A stretch of 64,000 nt of DNA, taken from contig OZ005695.1 in assembly GCA_963930775.1 (NCBI GenBank), positions 6,510,001 through 6,574,000 of the forward strand. The letters run 5' to 3'. A program made the position numbers and the translations under genes. The stretch's first letter is position 1. Every line of letters starts with the position of its first letter. Under the pieces are notes generated by a model that did no database searches, had not been told where the DNA came from, and saw only the letters and a list, made by a program, of their open reading frames with translations. Below are positions 1 to 11,333 of this stretch, in pieces. This DNA comes from Cliona cf. orientalis. Lineage: Eukaryota; Porifera; Demospongiae; Clionaida; Clionaidae.

Positions 1-55
1 ACATTTGGGGACAGACTAAATTTCGGAGCTCTCATTATTCATCATATCTTCACAG

Positions 56-1786
56 CTACCAGAAACTGTTTGTACCTTCAGTGAGCTGAATTACACCTTA
101 GTTATTGAAAATAATGAAGGATATATCAAAGAAGAGGTTGATACCTTTCCTGATGTTGATTCCAGTGTGATAAAGGAAATCATCAGGTTAGGCCTGAAAG
201 AAAATCAGGTGTACTCTTTGAAACTTCGAGTACAGGCTCAGTCACAAACAGTGACTTCACAAAAACATATATTCAGTAAGTTGCAGTATAAAGCTTCATT
301 TACTCCCTACTCACAGCATAGAAACCTTCCGTTATGTAATTATTGAACATGAACAAGCACTAAAAAATAGTATTTACAATTTGAAAGTTTACCATTGTAT
401 ACCTTAGTTTGAAAAAAACCCAGCGATTCATACAAAACCTAATTTGGTTTGACTGATAAAGTTAGAGAGCTTTTATGAACACTCTCATTACTTCATCCCT
501 CCAGTGGCTAACCTACCTAGTGAAAATTGGGCCCAGTATTATCAAAGTTTTGGTCAAAAGAGCTGCCTCTATTTATTGTTTCTGAATTATGAATTAATAT
601 ACCAGTAGCTGTTACAATAATATGGTATTATTATAATATTGTATTATCATGATTGTGGTGATTCTGCATGCTCACTTTGCTCAGTATATATAGCAAACAT
701 GTAAAGTGTATATGCACATTGTATACACACCTTGCTCAGTTGTGACACACTGTTTCATGTTTAGGTACACATCTTCTTAATGATTCAAGCTGCAATATTT
801 GCGACTCTCCAAAGAGTAAAACTTGTTTGTGGAAACTAGATTTGTTTGTTTTCAATATCTTTTACTTTTTTCCGCAGCAGTTACTGTAATGAGTTACTCT
901 GCACTTCTATATATGTTGCTGAGTGGGATCTTTGGAGCCTTGATATTGGTGCTGCTTGTGGCTTTTCTAGTCACGATTGTGTGTTTAATATGTATTCATC
1001 ACAGAAAACGAAGGATAGGTAATAAGTGCATTGGAATTCATGTTTTGATCATAATAAATAGCAAGTGTAGTTTGTTAGCCTCATTCCCAAGCCCTCTCCA
1101 ACTTCAGGCGGAACAATTTTTTCAGTGGTACAATCTGAATGACAAGCTGGGTCTGGGGACGATAGTACAGTTTGTAAGGCTTCCGATTGGTATTAGTCTA
1201 GATATCTTAACAAGATCTTTGTGTGTAACTTAATATCAAGAGATAACGAGTATGTTACATAAGCAAGTTTACTATACATTTTTTAAACACTTTTTCATAC
1301 ATAGAGATAAAGTTGAACAAATCAAAAAACAGAGTCTGCAATCTCATGGTACACAATCCAATATATGATGGAGATGGACCAGTGTATGAGAGCGTACAAA
1401 ATCAACGTGAAATAAACAATGAAAGTGAATCACAGTCTGAAAACACAAGAGTTCGACAATACGACAATCTCCGACTAAGTTGGAGTGACACAGCTCGATA
1501 TGTCGATCCCCCTATTCACTTGCAGTATCTCTCTATGAATGCAGCCTCCAACGCCAGTGATTCAGTGAACTCACCTATCAACAAGTCTGACAGTGCTGCA
1601 CCAAGGGTGATGGAAAATGGACAAGAGAGAAATAAGCTTCACCTCACTCTATCCCTTGATGGGAAAGGTTCCTCTGACAATCACACAAGCGCTGTTGCTC
1701 CGAATTCTATGTCTCAAGTGCATGCTGTAGCTCCAGAGGATGTGGATGAGCCTTATACTGTTATGAGCCCAGCTGGTGTACATTGA
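56..1786 (+). CDS. Type I membrane protein, 3' end (FN3-like ectodomain, one TM, tyrosine-motif tail)
   Basis: Three exons join in frame: 56-275, 878-1018 and 1305-1786 (281 codons including the stop). The 5' part lies outside the window. Exon one has a beta-strand pattern with a VYSLKLRVQA stretch typical of the end of a fibronectin type III domain (family-level inference). Exon two encodes a hydrophobic helix of about 25 residues followed by the stop-transfer cluster HHRKRR. The last exon is the cytoplasmic tail. It contains NPIY (NPxY, PTB-type), YDNL, and two YxxM motifs (YLSM, and YTVM near the C-terminus), which in other receptors recruit SH2 proteins such as PI3K. Both joins are phase 1 with GT/AG ends. 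It could be a receptor or adhesion protein; the ligand is unknown. Confidence 0.72.
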
Positions 1787-2990
1787 CAATTTTCATCTTA
1801 AACACATAATTACACATTGAACACTGAACAATAGCACAGCAATTTCAACAGTTTGCCAGCCTTTACATAATTTTATCAGAATGTGCAGAATATTAATTAG
1901 CATGCATATGCATACATGTGGTTTTGGACCATTATAATAATATACTCTAATTTTTTTCCTCATTAATGTTACTAACAAAAGATTCAAATCTCTCCCTTAG
2001 GACTCAGAATTTGGGAGAGTTAAACATACTGGTATTTTACAGCTTTGCAATGGGAGCTAGGTATACACAAAATCAATAATATTATTATTATTATGATATT
2101 GTTTAGAGTAGTAATAAAAAATTAATTGGAAGCCTTTGTTTTTATAGTCTATTCCTACACAATATCCAGCAGGTTTCATTTATAGTACTATAGTACAACC
2201 ATGTTATATGATTCCAAAGAACACATGCTGCATGTGTACATATTATTGTAAACATGTTATTGATTGTGCATGTTTGAAGTAGTGGGTTATCTTATATATG
2301 TATGCTTATCAGACACCCAGCCTGATTGAAATTCAGATTCAATGAGGAAAAGGGGACGGACTAGGGCACATACTTAATAACACACTGATCTGTAAGTTAG
2401 TCTAGTCTCGAGAACCAGATTGGTACCACTCCTTTTAGCCTCGAACCCAGGCTCACTTTCGGGGCTACACTCCTTTATATAGTGCTGGATGTATTGCATC
2501 ACTAGTTGGATTCACCAGCATGCAAAAATGTGAGTCTGGCCAATGGGGCACAGTTTTATGTGAAAGATCAAGTTTGGAGTTTTGATATTATGACTAATCG
2601 CATATATCATTGCCAAGAAAGATCATCATCCTTGATTTACCACACCTATTGTCATGGAGGGTATTGACATGGACATCAGGGATTCCATATCAGGAGGCAT
2701 AATGTTATAGACAGAAAATTTTGGTTGGTCAAACATTCCACCCCCCACAAACACAATATCATACAGATTTACTTGTGACTATAATTGTATACCTTTATTA
2801 CTTTCAAAGCATAAATATTTGTCTCACTTAGTTGTTCAGCTAGTATACTGTATACCTCCATGCATTCTGTACATAAACTGAAAGAGAAACTTTTAGCCTG
2901 TGTAGCCTAGCTAGTTTACGTTGCTGTAAGGTAAGCCTCAAAGTTTATTTATTCCAATATGATAATTATTATATGTAACAAGTATAAAAA
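1787..2990. other. Intergenic, no gene seen
   Basis: AT-rich sequence downstream of the membrane-protein gene. I see short ATT/AAT microsatellite patches near 2075-2120 and nothing with coding character on either strand. Confidence 0.5.
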
Positions 2991-2996
2991 AATAAA

Positions 2997-3373
2997 GGAT
3001 GAAGTAGGGATGGGAGGTCCAAAAAGTACACAAATAAGATTTGTAGGGATAATCGAATCCACTATACATCCCTATGCTTGCTTGCTTGTCTCATTGACAA
3101 TAATATTACTATTATCATACGTTATCAATATAATTATCATGTTAGTCACTAGGTGGTCTAGAAGCAAGCGTAGGGAATTTGTCCCACGCACTTCTGATTC
3201 AGTATGTAAGTGTCGCTATACTGTGATCTTGACTCTATGCATGTGGGAGAAATCCAAGGGTAGTCAGTGTTGATTATCTAGATGGATCATATTAGGTCAC
3301 CGTGATACATGTAGTCTCATGCCACTGCATGATATGGAGAAAAGCAAGCACAGGGATGTATAGTGGATGTGAT
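2997..3373. mobile_element. MITE with GGATGAAGTAGGGATG ends, copy 1
   Basis: The left end reads GGATGAAGTAGGGATG and runs through a block ending in CCCTATGCTTGCTTG. The right end has the inverse AAAAGCAAGCACAGGGATGTATAGTGG (split here: AAAAGCAAGCAC, then AGGGATGTATAGTGG). Further copies lie at 14531-14862, 50763-50852 (one end only) and 56037-56190 (one end plus some interior). A 104-codon open frame inside is an artefact of the repeat. Confidence 0.6.
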
Positions 3374-4430
3374 ACATACGTTATCAAAATTAATCTTGTA
3401 ATACATTCTTTCTACATCTATTGAACACTTTTTAGACTAGTTATCAACTAAAATTAATATTGGCCTATAACCTTTGGTGCATATTTTATGTGCCAGTAAT
3501 TCATTAAGCATGCCATCTAGCTACTTAATTTCACAGATGATCCTCTCTTATGGATTTTACGTCAAACATATGATGGTCTAGTCAATACAACTCAATGACA
3601 ATAGTATATGGTCAGATTATAAACTTTTTGTGTTCACCAAGGAGGGGATGCTTTTGGCTACCTTTGGAAGTGAGGGACATGATATGAAGAAGGTCAGTTT
3701 CAGTTTCCCAGTGGATCAGTTGTTACATGACGCTGATGGATATTTATAGCTATGTTTGTGATAAATGGAATCACCGGCTACAGCTCTTCTAATTGTAATT
3801 GATTTTCTCAGTCAGAAATGTTCCCTATTATGTTTCCCGTGATCTTTTACTATTTTCAAACCGTCGCAATACTTATTGGGGTATTAGCTAGTGTGGAAAG
3901 ACGTGGGGTCTATTTTCCTGCGGGAAGAAGACTGTGATCACCAAAGTGATATTGAATGTTGGACATATACATGTAGCTACAGTAGATCTGTTGTGAGAAT
4001 GCTGCAAATAAAGTAGGGGCTTAAAAATCCTAATCTAGGAACTTGGAAAAGTAGCTGGCATGTCATTAGCTTGCTTACTGGGGAACAGTGGGCCTTGATT
4101 AAATGAACTTTAAATATATAGCTATATAGTATGGTGTTTCATACTGGGAGTTGGGGTCACGGAAAGAAGAAAAAAGCAAGTTAGCTAAGTGGCTGTCAGT
4201 TTGCAATAAGACTCAAAAGTATAGAACCTATAAGAAAGAGTCAAGAGCTATCTAGCGACTGCACGAACACCCAGGATTCATGCATGATCCATGATCAATG
4301 AATCATGAGTTAGCCCTGGGCCCACGAACCTGAGAATTAGTGCTATACTGAAGATCTTAGCTATTACCCTGAATGTATGTGAAATTGTGGTCATGTATGC
4401 ATGCTATCAGTATCTGTTAATTAGCCACCA
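3374..4430. other. Intergenic, no gene seen
   Basis: AT-rich sequence without a long open frame or a recognisable repeat. Nothing supportable found. Confidence 0.45.
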
Positions 4431-4912
4431 AAAGTGGCATGGGTAGAGGGGAGTATAGATTCAATGGAACGTGGAACGGTGGAATGGAATAGTGGAACGA
4501 TGGAATGGAATAGTGGAATGGTGGAACGGTGGAATACTGGAATGGCGATTAACGACCCTGTGCCGTTTTTACGGACCAATTATTGGGCATGCGCACTAGC
4601 AATTGACATTGGGATGGAGGCTACCTACAAGTTGAAAGATGTTTTAAAGCTGTATGAAAAGGAGCCTATGCATATGTTGTTGTATTACTCATAGCTATAG
4701 CTATCTGATCGGCAAATTTAATTATTCTATGATAGTTAGCTACTGAAGCATTGATCAACTCATCAGCCACCATTGGACCCTGGCTGAAGGAGGAAGGTAG
4801 AGGACCACATTCAGGGAGATCGAAGTATGTTATATATACGGTGAAGAATTATTAAAGGAACTATGCACACACATACACACAGTCACTGTACTGTCATACA
4901 CTCACATAAATT

Positions 4913-5226
4913 AGGCCACTATTTGTTGAATAATAGTTTCTCATCAGGGACATTCCCAGAATTGTATGCGGGCGGGCGGTACATTACCATTATGCCATTA
5001 TTTAATTACATTAGTGCACTCCAGGAAATGTGCTATGTAAACACTTCTTGATCCTTAAAATAACAAAATGTACACACAAAGAAGCAGTACTAGCGTGGTC
5101 AGATAGCTCGCGAGGCAGATCTGCGCATGCGTAGTAGAATATAATGGCATAATGACGAGATTGAAGCGGGGGCAAAATTCCATGCGGGCGGGGGATGAGA
5201 AACTAATCTTCAACCAATAGTGGCCT
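4913..5226. mobile_element. MITE with AGGCCACT...AGTTTCTCATC inverted ends
   Basis: A terminal inverted repeat of about 33 bp starts AGGCCACTAT and ends in TAGTTTCTCATC; the inverse is at 5190-5226. Both halves contain ATGCGGGCGGGCGG-like segments. A related element lies at 40186-40438. TTA-like flanks sit on both sides, but a target-site duplication is uncertain. Confidence 0.6.
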
Positions 5227-5313
5227 TATTAGGACTAGTCGGTAGTGAATATTAATAAACAACAATATTATAATAATATTATATCAAATACAATGCACAA
5301 GTGGTACTATAAT

Positions 5314-5361
5314 CATAGATAGTAGAAAGGGTAAGGTATTTTACCCTTTCTACTATCTATG
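5314..5361. repeat. Perfect 21-bp hairpin
   Basis: Arms 5314-5334 and 5341-5361 are exact inverse complements (CATAGATAGTAG...) around a six-base GGTATT loop. It lies inside the 4431-5925 element. It is probably the collapsed remnant of a palindromic element; a small-RNA precursor is possible but unsupported. Confidence 0.8.
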
Positions 5362-5925
5362 CTATAATATTATAGCTACTTCATGAATATCTGATTGACT
5401 ATGGCATCCAGCCGAGTGTCACAGGTGATGATTGCCACCCAGGCCGGAACTAGTATTCTGATAGCTTCTATTATATTTTAACTTGATGTAATGGGCATCG
5501 TGACCAATAGAACTACCCACACCTTGGTCCCAGGCAGTACCAGAGATATAGCATTCAAGGCCATAACATGGCATGGCAACAGGCTGAGCAACAAATTAAA
5601 TAGGCACCACACTACGGCAGATATTCTAAGACTACCTGTGCTGGAAGTAGGAGTAGATCTAGATCTATAGCTAGATTATCAGCATTGTGCTCTGTGCTTT
5701 TGCCTCTCTGAGTCTCTGAGTCTACATCCCTGACCTATTCTTCTCTGTCACCTTTCTGACTCTGCTCAAGCTGAACTGCATAGTGTCACGCTCGAATAAG
5801 TTGGTGTGGTACAGGGTCGTCCATTCCACTATTCCACAGTTCCACCATTCCACTATTCCATTCCACCATTCCACTGTTCCATTCCACCGTTCCACGTTCC
5901 AGTGAATCTAGACCACGGGCCCTGG

Positions 5926-6233
5926 GTAGGGAAGAGTGAGTTCCTGCAGGACCAAAGAGCTTAAGCTTTAGCCATCCCTAGCTAGTCTTTAGGCTAGGCA
6001 TCTATGTATCTCTGCCTTTTGCTGGGATTAAGTTGGCCATGAGCCCCTTTTATTATAGGTTTAGGATGAACTAGCAGTACTCATTTTATATAATTATGGA
6101 GGTAGTTGTCAAGGATGTTTGGAATTCCCACGAATAGAAAATAGCTATCTAGATAGCTAATAGATTTATTAAATTAAAGCTGTTTAGGCAATGACTCTCA
6201 TTGTTAATTTAACGCACTTTAATGCACTTTAAT
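5926..6233. other. Spacer, no gene seen
   Basis: Short AT-rich stretch between two repeat blocks, ending in the duplicated words CACTTTAATG. No coding signal. Confidence 0.4.
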
Positions 6234-6599
6234 GCGGTGTGGCAGAACGGCCTCCAAGTGTTTGTGTGTGTTTTGGCCTTGAGGAAGCTGTGTGTTTTAA
6301 TTGGGATTGATTGTGGGCTTCCGGTGGACATCCGGTGGTTAGTAGGCACTTGATTGAGAATGGTGGTCCTTGGGGAACAGGGTGGGGCTGTTTTGGGCGT
6401 GGCCTGGCCCCTCCCTTCCGGCTCGGCTTCCGGTCCATGGAGGATATTAAATGAACACTTCCGGCTCTAGCAGCCACACCCCTGAGACCTGTGCAATTAA
6501 AAGGGCGTGGTTACACAACATGCACCTCACTAATGACTTTGATGTGGTTTAGGTGTCATATCCCCCACCTCACGCCCACGCAATTTAATGGTACCTTAA
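6234..6599. mobile_element. TTAA-flanked transposon, truncated copy A
   Basis: This stretch matches 8874-9239 base for base as far as I can read (about 366 bp). It ends GGTACC followed by TTAA (6596-6599). The left half of the element is missing. The identity implies a very recent insertion or duplication. Confidence 0.75.
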
Positions 6600-7235
6600 G
6601 GCCACCATTACCAAGTACAACCTTTGAACTATTGCTCCTGCAAATTTGAAGTCTCTAGCCCGTGTAGTCAGTCATGGAGATACGAGCCAAAATGTACCCG
6701 GATCACCCGTAATAAAAATGTGCAGCAAGCTCAATGAAACATTGCTATGTACGTTGCATGCGGAAGTCCGTATACTCGCCGTTTATGCAAAATACGTGGC
6801 CACGCCCACTAAGTCAAAGAGCCAGATGGTGACCAAAACGTTGGAAAGAAAGCAGCAGCCGGCGTTTTGATGGAAAGGAACGAAAAGATAAGCGTATCTA
6901 TAGATCGTTAGTACACAAAATTGAAGAAAGAAGTGTCTGGAGAGGTTTTTCTATGCAGCTGCTTTGCTTGCCTAGCTGCAACTATGGCAACGGCTCCGTA
7001 TCATGGACGGTCAATGTTAGCTACACGGCTGACTTCTTCGAGCCATAACTCAGTAAGTATAGCGTTCTAGAAGCTACGAAGCAGATTTTTGTGTAGATGA
7101 ATGATTCCTCTATCGATCTATGCCAAAAAGTGAAAAATGATAATTATCACCTTGGGCAACTAAATAGGCCTCAGTATATCTCAGATTGATATCAGTCCAG
7201 CACAATATGGTTGGTTTTGTCGTGGACGGTCACAA

Positions 7236-7267
<32 letters not shown>

Positions 7268-7714
7268 GTATAGAGTAGGGTAGGGTATTATCGGACGGAG
7301 GCAGTTACTGGACGCCTCGCACATAATTGCGTTTATACGGCCAACGGTATTACGTAATCTTTCACCATTTGCCATGAGGTAGGGGCCATGTAAGTACTAC
7401 CTATATCTCATTTCTTGTGGTGTGCATCCACACAGAAGCTGCACAATGCTGCTCTAAACAGTTGCAACTTTTTCGTATTTCTTTCAAGAAGCTGGTTTTT
7501 CATGGTAGCTAAGATTTATGCATATTATTACTATGGTACAGCAGCATCAATTTTTGATGAATTATTTTTTCATTTGGTATGTGCATACTAGAATGTATGG
7601 AGAATTTTTAGAATTTTTGCCGGAATTTTTTGACCTTATTGTAAGCATAAACCAGATATTTTTTTGTAAAGAACTTTCAGAGGTAGTTTCTGGACAATGC
7701 ATATATTGCATTAC
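6600..7714. other. Repeat-rich spacer between transposon copies
   Basis: Includes a pure ATT microsatellite at 7238-7267. No convincing gene on either strand; the open frames at 6646 and 7518 have no recognisable domain and no splice context. Confidence 0.5.
7238..7267. repeat. (ATT)n microsatellite
   Basis: About ten uninterrupted TTA/ATT units. Confidence 0.95.
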
Positions 7715-8586
7715 TTAAGGTACCATTAAATTGCGTGGGCGTGAGGTGGGGGATATGACACCTAAACCACATCAAAGTCATTAGTGAGGTGCATGTTGTG
7801 TAATCACGCCCTTTTAATTGCACAGGTCTCAGGGGTGTGGCTGCTAGAGCCGGAAGTGTTCATTTAATATCCTCCATGGACCGGAAGCCGAGCCGGAAGG
7901 GAGGGGCCAGGCCACGCCCAAAACAGCCCCACCCTGTTCCCCAAGGACCACCATTCTCAATCAAGTGCCTAACCACCGGATGTCCACCGGAAGCCCACAA
8001 TCAATCGCAATTAAAACACACAGCTTCCTCAAGGCCAACACACACACAAACACTTGGAGGCCGTTCTGCCACACCGCCCACGCAAGAGCTCACCTCATTT
8101 CCTGTGTGGGCGGAGTAACAACACGTCATCGCAACCACATCCGCTTCAAACCATCGTCAGCTTCCGTCCAGCCGTACAGGCCCTCGATCGCACCGCCGTA
8201 CAGTGCCTCATTAACAGACATGGCCTCACCTTTGACCTCCTGCCACGCCCCCAAAGCCTCCTGGACGGGTTCAAAGGTCACCACCGCATCCGGGATACGC
8301 CCACCTATCGCCGCAGCCAAGTCCCCGGCCCCGATGTCCAAGCACTGGCCTGTGAAGCCACGCCCAATCGGAAGCAATAAAACTTGCATTAACGCACACG
8401 CACACACTCCACACAGTGCCAGGAACACGCCCACATGCTTAATTAGGCCTAATTAGCTTTTTTTTTTTTTTTTTTGTCGTTGCGGTTAATAGTTAAGCAA
8501 GAATGCTTTGATCTTGCTTTGATGTGGGCAATTACCGGCCTTTTCTTCAGGGGCCACTTCCGGTCGCTAATTAAATGGTACCTTAA
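7715..8586. mobile_element. TTAA-flanked transposon, copy B
   Basis: TTAA (7715-7718) precedes GGTACCATTAAATTGCGTGG. The right end is GGTACC at 8577-8582 followed by TTAA at 8583-8586. The left 400 bp are the inverse of copies A and C. The middle (about 8195-8540) is not in copy C and holds a GC-richer open frame on the minus strand (8126-8434) starting with a hydrophobic segment, perhaps a captured gene fragment. A poly-T run lies at 8459-8475. TTAA target sites suggest a piggyBac-like non-autonomous element (inference). Confidence 0.7.
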
Positions 8587-9239
8587 GGTACCATTTAATT
8601 GCGTGGGCGTGAGCGTCAGGAATGGCTAATTCAATTAGCGAATCGTGAAGGGGCGTGGCCGAAGAGGCCATACGAGTGCTTTTGGTCGAAGGTGGGCGTG
8701 TCCAGAATCGGCCAGGGATGATTATGCGCGTGTAATTAGCGACCGGAAGTGGCCCCTGCGATCGAGGGGCCTGTACGGCTGGACGGAAGCTGACGATGGT
8801 TTTTAAGCGGATGTGGTTGCGATGACGTGTTGTTACTCCGCCCACACAGGAAATGAGGTGAGCTCTTGCGTGGGCGGTGTGGCAGAACGGCCTCCAAGTG
8901 TTTGTGTGTGTTTTGGCCTTGAGGAAGCTGTGTGTTTTAATTGGGATTGATTGTGGGCTTCCGGTGGACATCCGGTGGTTAGTAGGCACTTGATTGAGAA
9001 TGGTGGTCCTTGGGGAACAGGGTGGGGCTGTTTTGGGCGTGGCCTGGCCCCTCCCTTCCGGCTCGGCTTCCGGTCCATGGAGGATATTAAATGAACACTT
9101 CCGGCTCTAGCAGCCACACCCCTGAGACCTGTGCAATTAAAAGGGCGTGGTTACACAACATGCACCTCACTAATGACTTTGATGTGGTTTAGGTGTCATA
9201 TCCCCCACCTCACGCCCACGCAATTTAATGGTACCTTAA
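8583..9239. mobile_element. TTAA-flanked transposon, copy C
   Basis: The element runs from GGTACCATTTAATTGCGTGG (8587) to GGTACC (ending 9235), with TTAA on both sides. Its inverted ends match over about 27 bp. It abuts copy B, sharing one TTAA, so the junction forms a palindrome at about 8571-8602. Confidence 0.75.
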
Positions 9240-10378
9240 TGTATTAATGAATTATTTCACAATTTTTGGATGAATCTTCAAATCTAAAGGCAGGATGTAA
9301 GAAGGATATTGTTCGTGATGCATTTGATGCCATTTATGTGTCATATATTGATAACCGCAGCCGCGATTTTTATGTATTTTCTTTCACCTTTGTTCGGTAA
9401 TGGTCGACACTGTCCGCTCTCTACCTCCAGAACCAGCGGTACTTTGTGCGCACGCCCTGCACGAACGGAAGTAGGTGGGGCCATGGTTAAGGGCTCGTTT
9501 AGTAGGTGGTGTTTGGGCCTATCTGTGGTTGCATAGTCGCGATCTAGTGCTGCTCGTTTGTCTGTGATATAACGCTGTCTTTTCTTAGCTGTCCGAAATA
9601 TGCCAACCCTACTCTACATCAGTAGAAAGCAAACTGGCCATTATCATGATAAAATTGGTTTTGTTTCATACTACCATGAATGGTCCCATTTCTTAGAGCA
9701 GATCACAATAATTGATGGGCAATAGATGTTTGCATTAAAATTTGCATTGCATGTATTATGTTTTGTTCGTTCTCTGCAATACACGCTGATCAAGCTAGCT
9801 CTTTCTGGTAGTTTCTGCGAGCTAAGAATTGGATACAAATTTCCAATAATATTTTCCTGGTCACCTGTTCCGGTCGAGGAACAGAACGGTGTCAACACTG
9901 GAGTTTGTGGGACCTGACTCTTCCCAGTATAAGGTGCTGATACCACCTCCATCATACCCGGCTTGAAATCTTTCACCTCATACACTTTTAATGTCAGTGT
10001 ATAATAATTATAACAACCAATTAAAGCAGGCTGTGGACTAGCTGCAACCATCTCCTCCAAAACTCCCAAAGGTCAATTCCCTAATAATATTTTATTATTG
10101 CAGATGCATTCATAGTAATAACTAGAGTTCTCTAGAGCCCTCAGCGCGTTGCATGGCATTTGTTGCACAAGCTGGCAATGATAACTACATTGATTAATTT
10201 TCTGAGTGCCCACATGCTTCTCAAGTTCAAGTTGATGAATTTGAGGGATGTCGTACCAATTTGGGGGTGGAGTAAGGTATCAACTCCTTATCTCATCTCT
10301 AGTCTGGTGACTAGACTAAGCTGTATCCTGTGTAGGCTTGCTTTTGTGCTTTTCTGGTACTATCTTTCACTAGCCTCA
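9240..10378. other. No confident gene
   Basis: Contains a 132-codon minus-strand open frame (9671-10069) with no recognised domain and no matching splice sites that I could confirm, and hydrophobic open frames on the plus strand. Nothing supportable is called. Confidence 0.4.
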
Positions 10379-11226
10379 ATGCAATCTCATCTGCTTATTC
10401 TGATACTCTCTGTTGGTGCACTGCTATTGCTATTCTCTTGCTTTAATTTCCCAGTGGAGTAAACTAGGTTTGCTCTAACAAAAGGACCACACACACACAG
10501 ATTTCTACCATGGAACAATAATATTGAGGAAGCTACTTGTGGACTGAAGGCATGATTAGCATCTTAAATCAAATCAATATTAATAACTTCACAGGAAGTG
10601 AACTGGATGGTTGAGAACCAAAGGTGTTATCCTTGTACCCTCAAAGGGCCCGGGTACAAGGCTGTCAAGCATAATAAATTATTATTTATATTAGTATTAA
10701 ACGTCCTCACCAGCTGCTGGGCATGCAGCCTTTCAAATGAAAAACAGCTGGCCAGAGTTTAGACATGTGCTTTTATAGAGTGTGCAGTACAATGTATACA
10801 GTATCATGATTAATTTTGCGTGTAAATAGAGACTAGTGCATTGGGTATGCATATGGCTTACAGGAAAGTCAAGAAGCTAATACTTTACTGATTATTGGCA
10901 GACAGGCAGTAGCTAGCTTTACAGGAGTTGTAGCTGGAACTACTTATTTTTTATCTTGAAAAAAGTCTGTTGTTCAGTGTTCATTGTGTCCATCAAAAAG
11001 CTGCCAGGGTGCGTGGAAGGATGGATCTATGGTGGAAGGTAGCTGGATCCTGAGTAAATGTGAATGTCGCCATGCAGAACTGCAGATGAAACTTTGTCAC
11101 TTGTTCAAAATCATTAAAAATATGACGGAGTTTCCAGATGCTCCAATCGCTGCAAAGAGGACTCCATACCAAAACAGATCAATTAATAACAACTCCCTTA
11201 CAATCCCATGGCAAGAACTTCAGTAG
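10379..11226 (+). CDS. Possible small secreted cysteine-rich protein (two exons)
   Basis: Exon 1 (10379-10453) would encode MQSHLLILILSVGALLLL and a few more residues, a textbook signal-peptide pattern. Exon 2 (10978-11226) starts after a TTCAG acceptor and encodes about 82 residues. Its cysteines lie early, around CSLCPSKSC, KCECRH and MKLC. The join is phase 0 with GT...AG and gives about 107 residues. Exon 2 alone looks coding, because its cysteine spacing and charged tail are unlike the surrounding sequence. The donor (GTGGAG) is weak, so exon 1 is the less certain part. No family recognised. Confidence 0.35.
10631..10661. repeat. Hairpin CCTTGTACCC / GGGTACAAGG
   Basis: A perfect 10-bp stem around an 11-base spacer, in the putative intron of the small secreted-protein gene. 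Confidence 0.7.
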
Positions 11227-11333
11227 TTATAGTTTATGTGTGTGTATTTCTACATAATTATTATACACAAAAAGATTACTAATAATATTATATTATAGCC
11301 GTGATAATGCATGGTGCACTAAAATTAATCAAG

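Larger units (their letters stand above)
4431..5925. mobile_element. Element with minisatellite-like inverted ends (GGAATGGTGGAAC)
   Basis: The left end (about 4430-4560) is an irregular array of GTGGAATGGAATAGTGGAAC-type units followed by CGACCCTGTGCC. The right end (about 5805-5915) carries the same array in inverse orientation, preceded by GTACAGGGTCGT. The two arrays bracket about 1.25 kb that contains another inverted-repeat element (4913-5226) and a hairpin (5314-5361). No transposase is visible, so it is probably non-autonomous. Exact ends and target-site duplication are unresolved. Confidence 0.5.

Noticed and set aside
2959-3273. 104-codon plus-strand open frame with a hydrophobic stretch
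   Set aside because: It lies within a MITE copy and the same sequence recurs elsewhere without an open frame.
6229-6477. Minus-strand open frame seen three times (also at 7837 and 8833)
   Set aside because: It repeats because the TTAA transposon repeats; the peptide is basic and low in structure, with no domain.
9671-10069. 132-codon minus-strand open frame
   Set aside because: It faintly resembles the C-terminal part of large secreted proteins, but no domain, no matching exon neighbours and no start context could be confirmed.
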